DNA from: Hydrangea macrophylla
Taxonomy: Eukaryota; Streptophyta; Magnoliopsida; Cornales; Hydrangeaceae
DNA length: 64,000 nucleotides
Direction of reading: 5' to 3'
Assembly (NCBI GenBank): GCA_033977485.1
Contig: CM066988.1
Coordinates: 73,523,169-73,587,168 of the forward strand
Shown here in pieces: positions 45,455 to 58,159 of the stretch; position 1 is the stretch's first letter, and the number at the start of each line of letters is the position of its first letter. The position numbers and the translations under genes were made by a program. The notes beneath the pieces are model-generated. The model ran no database searches. It was not told the origin of the DNA and worked only from the letters and a program-made list of their open reading frames with translations.

Positions 45455-46086
45455 ATATTCCATTCCTCGATGCGATAAAACGAATTCCCGCTTACGCTAA
45501 ATGTCTTAAAGACCTATGTACGCAAAAACGCAAAATACGCAGTCATACTCCTAAAAAGGTCTTCCTCACGGAAAAAGTAAGTTCAATTTTTCAACATACT
45601 CCTCCGAAGTATAAGGATCCCGGTACGCCTACGATTTCATGTGTCATAGGTGACACTATCATTCATCGGGCTCTCCTTGACTTACGAGCTAGTGTTAACC
45701 TCTTACCTTATCATGTCTACAAACAATTAGGACTAGGTGAACTTAAACCTACGGCCACTACTATACAATTAGCGGATCGTTCTATTAAAATACCTAGAGG
45801 AATCGTCGAGGACGTCTTGGTTAAAGTTGATAAATGTTATTATCCGGTCAACTTCATGGTCCTTGACACTGAACCCGTACTAGATGCTCGGAAGCACACT
45901 CCTGTCATTCTAGGTCGTCCATTCTTAGCTACGGCTAACGCGCATGTTAACTGTCGAACGGGGGTAATGAAAGTGTCATTTGTGAACATGAACTTAAAAT
46001 TAAACGTCTTTAACGCTATTGATCAACCTCCTAAAGATGATGACTATCTATGTGAGGCGGAGAGTGAGGTAAGACAAACTATTTAA
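45440..46086 (+). pseudogene. Athila-like aspartic protease region
   Basis: From about 45440 the frame reads INIPFLDAIKRIPAYAKCLK, the linker before protease, then ISCVIGDTIIHRALLDLRAS followed by VNLLP. The usual active-site triplet in this lineage is D-L-G (LLDLGASVNLLP). Here Gly is Arg, so catalysis is doubtful. The flap and C-terminal part (TPVILGRPFLATANAHVNC) are well kept. The frame stops at 46086. Confidence 0.88.
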
Positions 46087-46104
46087 TCCAATTACGTAAT
46101 ACAT

Positions 46105-46317
46105 GTGAGTAATGAAAATAATATACTGGAAAATGAGCGGATGAATTTGAATAACCTAGACCCTAATGACGAATTTACTCAAAAGGTGAGGAATCGAGTT
46201 GAAACCGGAAAGGATGTACCGTTGAATGAATTAATACAAAGCGATGTGCTTTCTGCTTATCACCGGGCTCTTCCTGATATCCTAAAGGGTAAAAAATCTG
46301 AGTTACGGCCTCCATAA
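46105..46317 (+). pseudogene. Short frame after protease, remnant of polyprotein
   Basis: It reads MSNENNILENERMNLNNLDP and ends KSELRPP. No reverse transcriptase motif follows. 46362-46380 is TCTTGGGAGGCAACCCAA, a block that in complete Athila elements lies downstream of integrase. The pol gene is therefore missing between about 46317 and 46360. Confidence 0.6.
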
Positions 46318-48936
46318 ATCTTGAGCTAGAACGGTCTAGCTAAAGACGTAAAAGATAGCGCTTCTTGGGAGGCAACCCAAGCTTTATTTCGTCTATTTAT
46401 CTTATTTTTGCATGTTTTTGGGTCGTTTTGGTCAGTTTTTGAGTTTTCTAGACAGGTTGGGGTTGGAGTAAAGTTATTCTTAATTTATATACATAAAATA
46501 AGTGAACTGAGAAAAAAAAATCATTCTCGCGCTCGCCGCTCGCTCGCGCGAGACGTCGCTCGCGCGACCCGCTGGTGCGAGAATGTGCCTTAGTGGAATT
46601 TGTGTTTATTTTTTTATTTTTTTTTTGAGCTCTCAGGTTCTCCTCGCGCCTTAATTTGCGGGCACGAGGATGTCTCGCTCGCGCGAGATCAAAAAAAATA
46701 AAAAAAAAATTTCCGGAATTCACGCGCGCGACGGCCGCTCGCGCGATCCCCCATTTTTCTGACATTTTCTTTTGTCTTCTATATCTTTCTCCCACACCTG
46801 TTCTGATAGGTTTTTACTTTTCTGTTTCTGTTTCTGTTTCTGTTTCTTAGTTACTTTTAGATCAAGTCTTGTGTTGTTTTCCTGTTATAGTTATGTTTTA
46901 TTTTCTTTTATAGTTTTTATCTTTTTGTTTTCATGATTTTGTTCGGTCTTATAGTTTATTTCATTTCGTTTACCTTAGTTACAATTCTTTTAGCTGCTTT
47001 TATTATTCTTTTTGTTTGTTTTCTTTTGTTAAGAAGTAACAGGTAACATTGAACTTTACTGCCATATTCCAATGTGTTCACCTGTTCTATGCTTGTCAAG
47101 ATCAAGGTATTATCGTTCCTTCTTTACATACTCTCTTTTAATTTGTTTTATTGTTTCATTGGGGACAATGAAAGGTTTAGGTTTGGGGGTATGCACACGC
47201 ATGCACATTATACTGCAATTTTTCAAAAATTTTCGATACTTGTGCTTAAATAAACGATGTTACCGATGTTTTTGCAATATCAATTTGATACTTTTTGTTA
47301 GAGAACTTTGATTGTTATAGAATGATAAACATGAAAAGATGTGATTAAATATTTGCTAAAGTCATATTGAGACGTTTTAGGTCATGTATCATTTGAATCG
47401 TAGTTTTATATCATAATTTTGCACATAAACTTATGCACTGCACGTAGTCGCTTGAATACATGTTTGATGTGAATTATAATATGATTCGGATTTCTAGATA
47501 ACACAATGTGGAGACTAGACCCGGTGAGCTTTTGAGCCTATCTTTTCTTTTTAGATGGTTATAAATACATTTTGTGTTTGTCGAATTTCATTGAAATAGC
47601 GCATCTACTTGTTGTTTAGTCTCGTTATTCTTGTTTTGGTTGATAGTCAAGTTAAAATATTTGTTACCATGCTAAATAATCTTCCGTCGTAAATGTTGAA
47701 GAATCATATAACCCTAGGAAATGATCTTAGGCCCTTCTTTGTTTACTGTTGACCGATAAAAGATAAAATTTCCTTAGTTCGCCCCTTTGAGCCATTACAA
47801 TGCCTCGTTTTCTTTGTTCACCATTATCCTCTTTAAAAGCTCCAACTTGATCGACTTGGAGTATACCACTGGAAGAGTGATCAACTTTTAGTAGTATTAA
47901 GGGGATGTGTTGATGAGGAAGAAGAAAATAAGATGTTATTGGGGTAGTTGCTTGGTATTCAATGCATAGTCATTTGAGAATCGAGAAAAGAAAAAGGAAA
48001 AGAAACAAAATAAAGAAGAGGAAGGTTGAAAAAATGAAAGAAAATAAGAAAAATGAATGAAAAGGAATGAAGAGAAAGAAAAGATGAAAGTTTGTAGAAG
48101 AAGAATGAAAGAGATCGAACATGCCTTACAATGCCATTCGTAAACCTACCCAATTAATCATTTCTGTCCTTTTTCATTACCTGAGCCACGTTACAACCTT
48201 TGAAAAGTCCTAATTGATCCTAGGAAACATGGTTTTGATACGTAAACGATGGGAGGGAGATTAAAACATGGTAATGATTAATTTTTCTTGATTATTGGCA
48301 TCCTATCCATGAGACTACTGTTCTTTTGTGTCATCCGTCTTTTCCGAGTCATACGTGAGCGTTGCTCGTTTTGAAAACATATTTTTTTTGCTCGCATATA
48401 CTAGATAAATTACACATGTTTCTAAGTGTTTCATTTGAGAGTGTAATTCATTGTGAGATTTTTAGCCGAAGCATAGTTATACGGTTAACCGAGTTATATT
48501 CCATGTTCATGACATACGCGTGTTCATTTGACTACCACATCACACACGTGCAATCTTATGAGGAACTCTATTGATTCTTACATTGCATACACTTGATTCT
48601 TTCTCATGATATAGGTGAACGTTTGATTCCGTTTCTTCTTGTTCGTTATTCTATTTCGAATCATTGTTTATAATAAGGAGTATTGTTGATTCTGTTTTTC
48701 TTTTTATTAAAACTTTTTAAATTTCTAAGTTAATAAAAATGGTTGTGGGAGCCTTGTTGATGAGAACCCTCACGAGACTTTACTCGTCCGACTAGGGACA
48801 CCTAGAGGTTTAAAAGGCTTGTTGCATATGCTAAATGCAATCGTGATCCATGCGAAAATGGAGTAGATTTTTATGAGTAGTTTAGTTTTTATTTTTAGTT
48901 TTGCTCGAGGACTAGCAAAATGTAGGTTTGAGGGTG
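46318..48936 (+). mobile_element. Athila-like 3' non-coding region
   Basis: It contains the GGGAGGCAACCCA block, two GC-rich word clusters (46524-46582 and 46640-46750), and a second purine-rich tract AGGTTTGGGGGTATGC at about 47177 preceded by GGGGACAATGAAAGG, which is characteristic of this lineage. A possible env-like frame was looked for and not found. 47959-48153 is an A/G-rich tract. The polypurine tract before the LTR is GGTTTGAGGGTG at 48925-48936. Confidence 0.7.
46524..46750. repeat. CGCTCGCGCGA word clusters in Athila-like 3' region
   Basis: Cluster one has CGCTCGCTCGCGCGAGACG and GTCGCTCGCGCGACCCG. Cluster two has CTCGCTCGCGCGAGATC and CGCGCGACGGCCGCTCGCGC. Peptides such as RARVARA-type runs read here and in the LTRs are translations of these words. 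Confidence 0.8.
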
Positions 48937-50249
48937 TGATCGGGAGAGAACTAATCCTAATTATACGCCTTAATTCACATTTGTTAGTACTTTTTATCCT
49001 GTTTTGTGTATTTTTACTTCGTTTTCGAGTTTCGGACAGGATTTGAAAGAAATCAACTAAACCAGGCTAAACAGGATGAAAAAGAATAAAGAAAGAAGCT
49101 GAAAAAACCACCTTGTGCGCGCGACCCGCTCGCGCGACTCGCGCGCGCGACCTGTCAAATGACGCGCTCGCGCGGCCCGCGCGCGCAATCCGTACAAAAA
49201 GCAAGTATACGTATTTCAGTATACTGAAGACTCCTGTGCAAACGAAACTGCTGAATGACGTCCAGACTGTAAAATATATCAGTTTCAGTTCGTTTCGGGT
49301 TAGGAAAGCTTCCAAAGCTTGTTGTAAACTCTATTTATACTCTATTTTACTTCAATTGAAGGGTTACACACCCATACATACATACACATATAGCCATATA
49401 GACTGAAATTCCAGCCCTTGAAGAGGGAAAAGCAAGGAGAAGAAGAAGAAGACCAAGGATTTCCATGGCCTCCTCCATCAACTACTTGTCGATCTCCACT
49501 TTCATGGCAGCTTAAACCTTAGATCTAGGGTTTCAATGAAGCCCTAGTCGAGTAATAGGGAGTATTTTATGTTTTTATTTTAGTTTTATTATGTATGGAT
49601 GACAGTCACATGTTCCGGGGATTATTATAAATAAATCGTGCTTTTATTGATTAAATCATTACTTTCAGAATTTATTCTTATCTTAGATCTATTTTGACTG
49701 TGATGTGCTCAACGATCTATGCTCGCTGTGCTTGTTTAGATTGTTTACATGTGATGGTGGTTTATTGATTTGTGCTATCAAGTATCCGAATAATCCATGC
49801 CTAGATTAAACGAATTATGTCACAACCCTAGTTTAGTGTGGGATAATTCGTGCTAACCGAAGATGGAATATGTTAGTGCTTGAACCATGATTATTTTCTT
49901 GACGGAGGAATTGGGCTTGTAGCCACAATTCCCCATAATCATCCAACTTAGTAAGCTAATTGAATGCATAAATATCCCTATTATGAAGCTAGTGGTGGAG
50001 TTGCAATCCTAGGTTCCCTTTACATATTTACAAAAACACTTTTAATTGCTTTCATAGTTTAGATTTAGTTTTATTGTTATTAGTTTAATTAAAATCAAAT
50101 CAAAATCCGTTTTCATAATTAACTAAAGTTAGGTTTTAAAATTAAGTCGCTGTAGTTAACCAATCCCTGTGGATTCGACCTTTGCTTTCACACTACAAAT
50201 CTTTTGAAAAGTAAAGAACACTTTTTATATCATGATATTGACAACATCA
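48937..50249 (+). repeat. 3' LTR of the Athila-like element
   Basis: It starts TGATCGGGAGAGAACTAATC and ends GATATTGACAACATCA, 1313 bp. It lacks about 24 bp of the GC-rich cluster present in the 5' LTR (the part around GTGAGAATCCAGAAGTCGC). Elsewhere only scattered substitutions were noticed. Cluster at 49112-49190. Confidence 0.92.
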
Positions 50250-51834
50250 CCAAGGAATACCCAAGTATTGCAAAAATACAAGCAAACAAATGATATGCAT
50301 GAAAAATAAGAAGAAGATGTCATCAATCAAATTTCCAGATTTGGTGACCTCTAATGAATCCTCTCAAAAGTGATCTTAAACATGAGTTGGGTCTTTTGTA
50401 GAAAGTTAGATACTTGTCTTAGGGAACCTTTCCAAAAAGTAGGACCTCATTAGCATTTTTGAAGTTAGAGAAATAAGAGTTTTGGGAACAGTGGATCAGG
50501 ACTGTCCACTGTTCTTGTAAAAATCATAATCAATTCTACAAAAATCACATCAAGCTCTGAAATGGTGTCAAAAGAAAGTTATTTCAATGTAGTTTATGAT
50601 AAAAATAATCCAATGGACATTTCATGAACTTAAAGTCTCTGAAATATTATTTTATCCAGACTCTTTGACAAAGGAATGCAAGACATAATAGAAATTCATA
50701 AATCATGTTAATCAAGTTAATCTAAGATTTTGATCTAGATGATTGATAAACCAAGTTTTATTCAGAGTGATCAAGGTATGACCATTTTGTATACATAATC
50801 ATGATTGTAGTTAAACTTAGAAAATTCCAGAATAGTTGTATCAACTTCAAACACTTAGACATGATCTTAACTCGATTGTATGCTCACGGTTTTTCATCGG
50901 CATATAGATACATGAGTTAGGAATCATCCCCAAAAAGCAGATCAATGATAACTATCATAGATTTTCTGAAATTCAAATACAAAGAGACTATGTTCAAATC
51001 TGTCAACCGATTTCTCAATAATTTCTAAAAATAGCATATAGATCCTAATGATTCTCAAAATGGATCAAATGAAAGCTAATTCATCAAAGTTTACCTAGAA
51101 AATTTGAAATCCATCAAACTATGGGTGTAACACCTGTAATTTTCTTTTCATTAATAATATCAGTTTTTCGAATTTCTGTATTGGACCGACTATATTAATA
51201 TATTATTATTTTAATTACGTGACGGTATGGACGTGTTGTAGTATTACCATATAGACTGTACTAACCTTACCGACTCGACCATAATAAGATTTAACTTAGT
51301 CCCGGACCCGGACATTAGAAATAATACCAGTTTGCACGTAATTCGAGACTGACACGTATACCGAGGAACTTATGCACGTAAACCGAGGAAGTGGCACACA
51401 ACCCGAGGTGGGCCCCACATGGCCGGCCATGTGGCAACCACATGGCATCCCTTTGGACACATGTCCACTACAAGGACACATGTCCTAGCATGCAATAGGA
51501 CACCTAGCACTTGCATTTTCTATATAACCACTCCTATATGCATCCATAACTCTCTTAGACTCTCCATAATCTGCACTCTAGAGAGGAGATGAGGAAACTT
51601 AGAAGCTCATGAGCGTCATAAAGAAAGAAATAGAAAGTTAGAAGGAGAGGAAGTTCACTAGTGAAGTTGAGTTCAAGCTCCATCAAGCTCAAATCAACAA
51701 TCCAAGCTTAGTTTCAAGTTATAGTGAGTAATCTAACTCAATTTAGAACATATATAGTATGTATTAATGTTTAGTAGAAGTTTAATGTTGTTGTGTTGAA
51801 GTTTTCATGACATGCAAGACAAATCCATAAATCT

Positions 51835-52600
51835 GAGAAACTGAAACTCTCATCAGAACATAGTTTAGTAAAATGAATGTTTTGTACAGCTCAAAAATCC
51901 GAATCAAGCTAGGTTTTTTTTGTGGTAAAAGCTAACTCATATATCTACAAATAACCCTTTTATAGCTTAGTCTAGAAATCACTCCTTTATGGGTGAAATG
52001 CATGTACAACGCAGTGTTACAAACCTGGGAAAATAGAAACTTCCAGCAGAATGTAGTTTAGTAAAATGGATGTTTTGAGGAGCTCAAAAATGAGAATTAA
52101 GCTAGGTTTTTTTGTGGTAAAATATAACTCATTTATCTACAAATACCTCGTCTATAGCTCAGTCTAGAAATCACTCCTTCATGGGTGAAATGCATGTACA
52201 ACGCAGTGTTATAAATCTGAGAAACTGAAACTTTCAGCAGAACATAGCTTAGTAAAATGAATGTTTTGTGCAGCTCAAAAATGAGAATTAAGCTAGGTTT
52301 TTTTGTGAAGAAAGCTAACTCATTTTTTTACAAATAACCCTTCTATAGCTCAGTCTAAAAACCCCTCCTTCATAGGTGAAATTCACGTACAATGCAGTAC
52401 TATAAAGCTGGGACAGAACAGTTCGAGATATAAGAAATGTCTTGTAAAATAAATAGTTTGAGTAGCTCAAAAATGTAATTGAAGCTAGATTTTTTTGTAC
52501 ATGAAGATATTCCTATTATCTACAATGTTTTAGTTTTGAGTTTGATCTACAAAACAATTTATCATGCCCAAATAAATCATGATAATTCAGTCAACACAGT
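51835..52600 (+). repeat. Tandem array of about 192-bp units in Tekay-like 5' LTR
   Basis: Units begin near 51835, 52027, 52219 and 52410 with GAGAAACTGAAACT-like starts and share TAGTAAAATGAATGTTTTG and TATAGCTCAGTCTAGAAATC. The fourth unit is more diverged. The same array is at about 59321-60085 in the 3' LTR. Confidence 0.88.
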
Positions 52601-53210
52601 GAAAATATATCCTGGCAGATTGTACAACTTCTTGTATAATGTTTTGTTGATGCATGGTGTTAATTGTTGATGCTAGTTTGCTGGTACTTGTGTTGTTATG
52701 AAAATCTCATGCTATAGTAGTGCTATCGCATAGATGAGTATGTTAAGGGTTTCGTCTATGTGTTTATTGGTATTAAATTCACGTTATAAATCCATGAGCT
52801 ATGTGCTATGTTTTCTATTTTTGTGAATATAGTCTAACGACCGTTGAAAGTTTATACCCAAACTATAAGTATATTGTATGGCATGATTATTACGTTGATA
52901 AGTGATCGGGAAAGTTTCTATCGTAAGTATATTGAGAGGAAAACGGAATGTCGGACGTATAGCGAAATATTAACGGTTATAAATGGATGATATTAACGAA
53001 CTAAAATACGAAACGTACGAATGCGTAAAAAAAACGATAAAACCTTCAATAACAGATTTAATGCGAATAAGGGACATTGGGCCTCGTTTCTAGTCGTGTG
53101 ACTACCGGTCAAAGTCGATTCATGAACTTTTGTGTCGTGTTTGGATAATTCTTGCAAAATTGGTCTCTCGATTATTCCATGGAGTCGATTGGTGAGTTAT
53201 GTTTTGTTCC

Positions 53211-53500
53211 TTGATCTGAGGATCGGCATGACGTGTTCGGTCAAGTGCGGATGACCTGAGGATCGTCGTGACGTGTTCGATCAAGTGGTTGATTATTTTT
53301 CCGCACCCTTGGACTGAGGATCGGCATGACGTGTTCGGTTATGTACGGGCGACCTGAGGATCGACATGACGTGTTCATCCAAGTGATTATTAATTTCCCG
53401 TACCCTTGGTCTGAGGATCGGCATAACGTGTTCGGTAACGTGCGGGCGACCTGAGGATCGGCATGACGTGTTCGACCAAGAGATTGTTAATGTCCCGCAC
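53211..53500 (+). repeat. CTGAGGATCGGCATGACGTG array in Tekay-like 5' LTR
   Basis: Six copies of CTGAGGATCGGCATGACGTG or a variant occur with alternating spacings of about 41 and 57 bp, so three dimers of about 98 bp. The core includes TGACGTG, close to a plant bZIP/CREB-type TGACGT element. Functional binding is not shown. The 3' LTR array is at 60697-60985. Confidence 0.85.
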
Positions 53501-54318
53501 ACTTATGCCATTTGGGCGATAGTTTGAATGCCATTTGGGCGATAGTTTGAATGCCATTTGGGCGACAGTTTGAGTGTCAGTTGGGCGACAATTATCTATT
53601 CATTGTTGAGTGTTGTTCTTTCTTGACCAGTAAAAGCGTTTGGAGTTAAGTCTTCTTTCAGTCAATGTCATTGGTCAGTTCAGTTCTGGGTTAAGTTTCA
53701 AAAGGAATGATTGGGTTTAAATAAGACATGGTTTTGAGAATAAGAAAAGACAAACAAGACATAGTATCGAGAATAAGAAATGATGAACAATATATGGTTT
53801 CGAGAAATAAGAAGAGATGAAGAATAACTTACCTTAAGTGGTGGTAACCTTAAGGGGACCCTCACTTAGCTTAACCGCTAACGGCTTTTCATGCCGCTGG
53901 ACCTTCCACGTCCAGCCTTTGCAGGTCTAGACGGAGCCGACTGCTATCAAGATGCTGACTATATTACTGAAGACTATGCTGGTGAAGATTACTACGAGGA
54001 AGGCTACGGTTTTGCCAGCTGGAGACTTTGGAGTTTTTCCTTTTGTCATAGTTCTGTTACTATTATGTTAGTGATGTAATAGTTTAGCTGGTCTTGTAAT
54101 CTGTATCTTTTGGATATCTTTTTGGCCTGTAATATACTACTGATGTAAGACTTGGATATTTTAAATTTCTGCTTCCGCTGAACTTAGTCACTTTCCCATA
54201 TCACATTATTGTTATAAGCATGTTTGGACAATCAGGTGACACTCACAACCAGTTACGTGTCTACGAACCCATAAAGGAAATTTATTTTTCCCTATTTTTG
54301 GTACTTCGGGGCGTGACA

Positions 54319-57300
54319 GGGATTTTTGGTATCAGAGCTTTAGGTTTAGACACGCTCACTGATTGTCCTACACCTTAAGTTATGGGCCTAAGATTTACCT
54401 CGTATTAGTACTGGCACTAAGTTATCTCCTCTTGCATGACTATGGAGTCGATCTTTGTTCACGATGATTTTGGAGGTCAGTATAATCGCGACGATCGTAT
54501 CCAACCTTCCGACCCTGTACTATATCGACAATGGATCTGGTAGAGGGCAAGGCATACCCTGGAGGAGGACATACGGAGAGCTGTGCTTACCGATGTATTG
54601 CAGTATTCGGATCGAGTTCAGCCTGAGTCGATCCATGCTTCAGATACTACCATACTTAATCACCAGGAGCTTATCAGCATGACTCAGGACAAGGCACTAT
54701 ATGACGATATACTCTTTCTGATTATCATGACGGCACCAGTACCACCATTCTCACCCGAGCCCATACCAGAGCCAGATGCAGATTTAGATCCCATTGATAC
54801 AGATAGCGACAACGACATAGCGAGTGGAGAGGATTCTGCAGGCAGTGACCATTCAGCAGATGACCCATCTGATTGTGACGACACATATGATGACAATAAC
54901 CTGACAATTGTGACAATCCGGCAAGTAGCGATGACGAGCTGATCGAGGAGGTTGACCCTACGGACGATCTTCAGAGACCAGGGATGTACACGACCATCCA
55001 GCACCACCAGTTGACGGGGACGAGATGATACTGATGCCTGAGCAGGACCACGAAGCAGATCCAGCTGACATCAAGGAAAAGGAGGAGGACCCTGAGGAGG
55101 AGCTCTTAAAGGACCCGTTATAGATAATAAGAGAGGCAAACTTTACCTTAGATATGGTAAGCGAGTACCATAGTAAGCAGTCATATCCTTTCTACTCATT
55201 CTACTCTCTTTGAGTAAATTGATACCTTCTATTCTAATGGTCATTTCTTCTGGAAAAGGGATCTATATATTTTGTAAAGTGGCTCCGATTACCATCAATA
55301 ATTATTGTGATACACTCCTTGATAAGTAATTCATTTCCTTGAATTTTTAGAAATTCCCCAGTCAACGATTCTTGAGTATGTACCTTGATCATCCGATTCT
55401 TGACAAATTCTTTTGAGAACAAGTTCGACCACTAGTATTGCAAAGTCATTCTTTTTGACTTATTATTCCTTGAACAAATTCTTACAAGTTCATTTCATTT
55501 GAAATAATCCTAAATGAGTTCTCTGTCCTTGTTCTTGCCATGAACTCAAAAAAAAAAATGTTGTACTCTCTGAACATCTTGACCTCTTATTGTCTCTCTT
55601 AGTTGCTACCTTATTCTTTATCAGTGGGGTTTTGTTTGGACTATTTCACTTATGAAATACCTAATTCTTATTTCATTCGTTGAAGGCCTTATGCCATCAG
55701 TTACTTTCATTTCCTATAAATCTTGAGATACTACGATTTCTTCCATAGTAAACAGTCATTCAATCATTGTTAGATTTACATCTTATTCTTGAATGGATCA
55801 CATCATTCTACTATTGTACTTCTATCTGTGAGAATTCATATGCCTTTTCGGATTCGGCTTCATTTTGGGTCAATCTGTTCAATCGTTTGAATCATCGTAT
55901 TCTAGCTACCGGGATTATGATGATAACCATAATGTGAAATATAACAGGTTATGATTGCTTCACATAAGGTATGATAGAAACCTTATAGACACGAACTCAT
56001 ACGTAGGAATAGAAGAATCTTCTTGATCTCTACAATGGATGAATCATCTCAAACATTTGAGGACCAGTCCAGAAGGCTAAGCAACATAATACCTAAGGAG
56101 ATCGATCCCACCATTGTATTTGGAAGACTGATACAAGGCTTATGGAAGACCGCTGACGGCACCAGCGCAAGTGACTATGGAAACGAGTTGTTTAGACACC
56201 TCCATATCGCCCATTCAGAATTGCTTTTGAGACCACTCAAGCCACAACCTGCTACACTACCAAGGTCAACCCTACTATAAGGAGCACATGAGATATTGAC
56301 TTAACCTGAGGCGATGGAAGACGCAAGAATAGAACATACCTTCAATAGATCGAACGATCTCATAGACTGCTGACATCGACCACGTTTAATCACAACGAAT
56401 GACTCGCATCGCGAATATTAGTGAAGATGAGTACTGCATTCCACTTTCAAGCCAATGATCAGATCGCATAGGACCTACCAAGAGAAGACACGTTTCAGGT
56501 TTACAACACCGATGTTCCATCAACACACTGAAGAAATGCATCTCTAACCCTGCGCACGTTATAAATTAAAATCATGTAAGGCTGAGTAAGTATATTCATC
56601 TTTTTGATTTAACTCCTTTTGAGTAAACCCACTATTTTCTGTCATTGGTTGCTTTAGATCAATTATCCTTATGATGAACCTTGGGATGTCCTTTATTGTT
56701 TCACTAATTGACAGTTATTCGTTGTCCTCTCTAATTTCACTTAACAAGATTTTGGATCATTCTGATCAGTGATAAATCCAATTGTGAATTCATTTGCTTT
56801 CTAATGCTATAAGTTACCTCTTTGGACTTATCACCATGAAAATCGATTCCAATAATTCATTTATAAACCAATCACTATAAGTCATTTGGACTTATGATCT
56901 GTTAAATTAATCTTTGTAAACCGTTTGGATTGTCAACCGTTTGACCAACTTTTGCAAGTGTGTATCCCTTGACATTATTGCAAAGGATCTCTTTGTATTT
57001 GTTCACCTAAGGGACTCAAGCATATTGCACCCCTTTGTAAATTAGACTTAATTTTCTTTCATTTCACAAATTCTTCTTATTGGTAACCTTGACTTTTATC
57101 ATTAAGGTTTCACCTAAATTATTGGCTCATGAGACAAGGAATTCTTATGTCCTACCTGGGAGGCCATGCACCTGTAGTCATTGAATTACTATGATTGTCC
57201 TATAGTAATCATATAATGGTTATTCTCAGATACTCATTCTATACATTGTGATCCTACGTACAAGTGATTGATCACGTACCCCTTCGTTTTTAACTCAGTA

Positions 57301-57740
57301 CATAATGAGTATTCATTTTGTTATGAATTCAACTCCTTACAAGTGAATTCAATCCTATTCCAATTACCAGTAACAACTTATATGCTTGGTATTAATTAAT
57401 GCATGGACAAATTTCTTAACGACTTGTGTCATCACCTACGATGCCGAAACTCCACGACAATTTCATATCGACACGCAAAGGAACTAAATCACAATAACAC
57501 GCATAAAAGGACGCCACGACCCCTACAAGTTATAGAAGACAATCGTGAGACCAACTAGACTTCTCAACCATCGCATCAAGAAGCTGAGAGGTAAGAATCT
57601 TGCACGTAGAAGAAACAAACCAGTATCCCGAACAACTACTCGAATGCAGTCCACAATCATTGAGGAAAACTCTGGATACATCAAAAATCATCACAAGAGG
57701 CAAAAGAAATAATGAAAGTAAAGTAAATCAGACTGCTGTT
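54319..57740 (+). mobile_element. Tekay-like interior, gag-side part without clear domains
   Basis: After the primer site, 54439-54942 can be read as an acidic protein start (MESIFVHDDFGGQYNRDDRI, one stop, then PEPIPEPDADLDPIDTDSDN). The rest, to 57740, is mostly AT-rich with only short frames, including 56023-56280 (MDESSQTFEDQSRRL). None was recognised as gag, protease or reverse transcriptase. Similar phrases containing CTCTTTGAGTAAA/CCTTTTGAGTAAA occur near 55203 and 56629, which suggests internal duplication. Confidence 0.55.
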
Positions 57741-57960
57741 CAGACACATCCAAAGTAACATGATATCTGCGACAGTTGCGGAATATCTGGACAACACTTC
57801 AAAGAATGCAAAGCACCGAAATAGCTCACAAGTTGATAGGCGCGGTGCTTCAATTGTGGAAAGACTGGACGTGTGCGCAAAGATTGTCCGGAACGAGAAA
57901 CTCAGAACAAGGTTCCACCACAAAGAAGATCCCAAAAGAGAACTTACAGATCACCAAATC
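57740..57960 (+). pseudogene. Gag zinc-knuckle pair remnant
   Basis: In one frame, ICDSCGISGQHFKECKAPK at about 57765-57821 is followed by a stop, then ARCFNCGKTGRVRKDCPERE at about 57840-57899. The second is a CX2CX4HX4C knuckle with Arg in place of His. The first has an extra residue before His. Both are likely poor zinc binders. The basic tail (RRSQKRTYRSPNQSHQ) is gag-like. Confidence 0.75.
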
Positions 57961-58159
57961 AATCTCATCAATGAACAAGATGAAAGACCGAAGGTGCCAT
58001 ATTCAATGTCAGAACTTTGAATTTCACTTGGCATTGTTTTAGCAAAGAAGTTTGGACGTTTGAAAGAATTTGTAAGAAGGTCTGATTAGTTGGCTTGTGG
58101 GAACCTCACAACCTTAAAATCTGAGATATGATTAGTACCTTGTACTTTCTAAGGCCTAG

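Larger units (their letters stand above)
41870..50249 (+). mobile_element. Athila-like Ty3/gypsy element, non-autonomous, CCAAG target duplication
   Basis: A complete LTR-to-LTR element of 8380 bp. CCAAG flanks it at 41865-41869 and 50250-50254. LTRs are 41870-43206 and 48937-50249 and near-identical apart from a 24-bp difference in a GC-rich cluster. The primer site TTTTTGGCGCCGTTGCCGGG and polypurine tract GGTTTGAGGGTG are Athila hallmarks. Gag and protease are present but broken. Reverse transcriptase, RNase H and integrase are absent. The sequence goes from just after protease to the GGGAGGCAACCCA block that normally follows integrase. Confidence 0.92.
51126..54318 (+). repeat. 5' LTR of the Tekay-like element
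   Basis: 3193 bp. It contains a TATA box (CTATATAACC at 51520-51529), a four-unit array of about 192 bp (51835-52600), a three-dimer array of about 98 bp (53211-53500) and a run of ATGCCATTTGGGCGATAGTT units (53506-53590, four units). Frames inside it are translations of these repeats. Confidence 0.92.

Noticed and set aside
51835..52600. Regularly spaced repeats that could suggest a CRISPR array
   Set aside because: Units are about 192 bp and repeated along their entire length, with no short repeat and unique spacer pattern. They lie inside a retrotransposon LTR.
54583..54942. Acidic frame as a host gene
   Set aside because: It sits between the primer site and zinc knuckles of a bounded retroelement and needs a stop to be passed. 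It is more likely gag-side sequence of the element.
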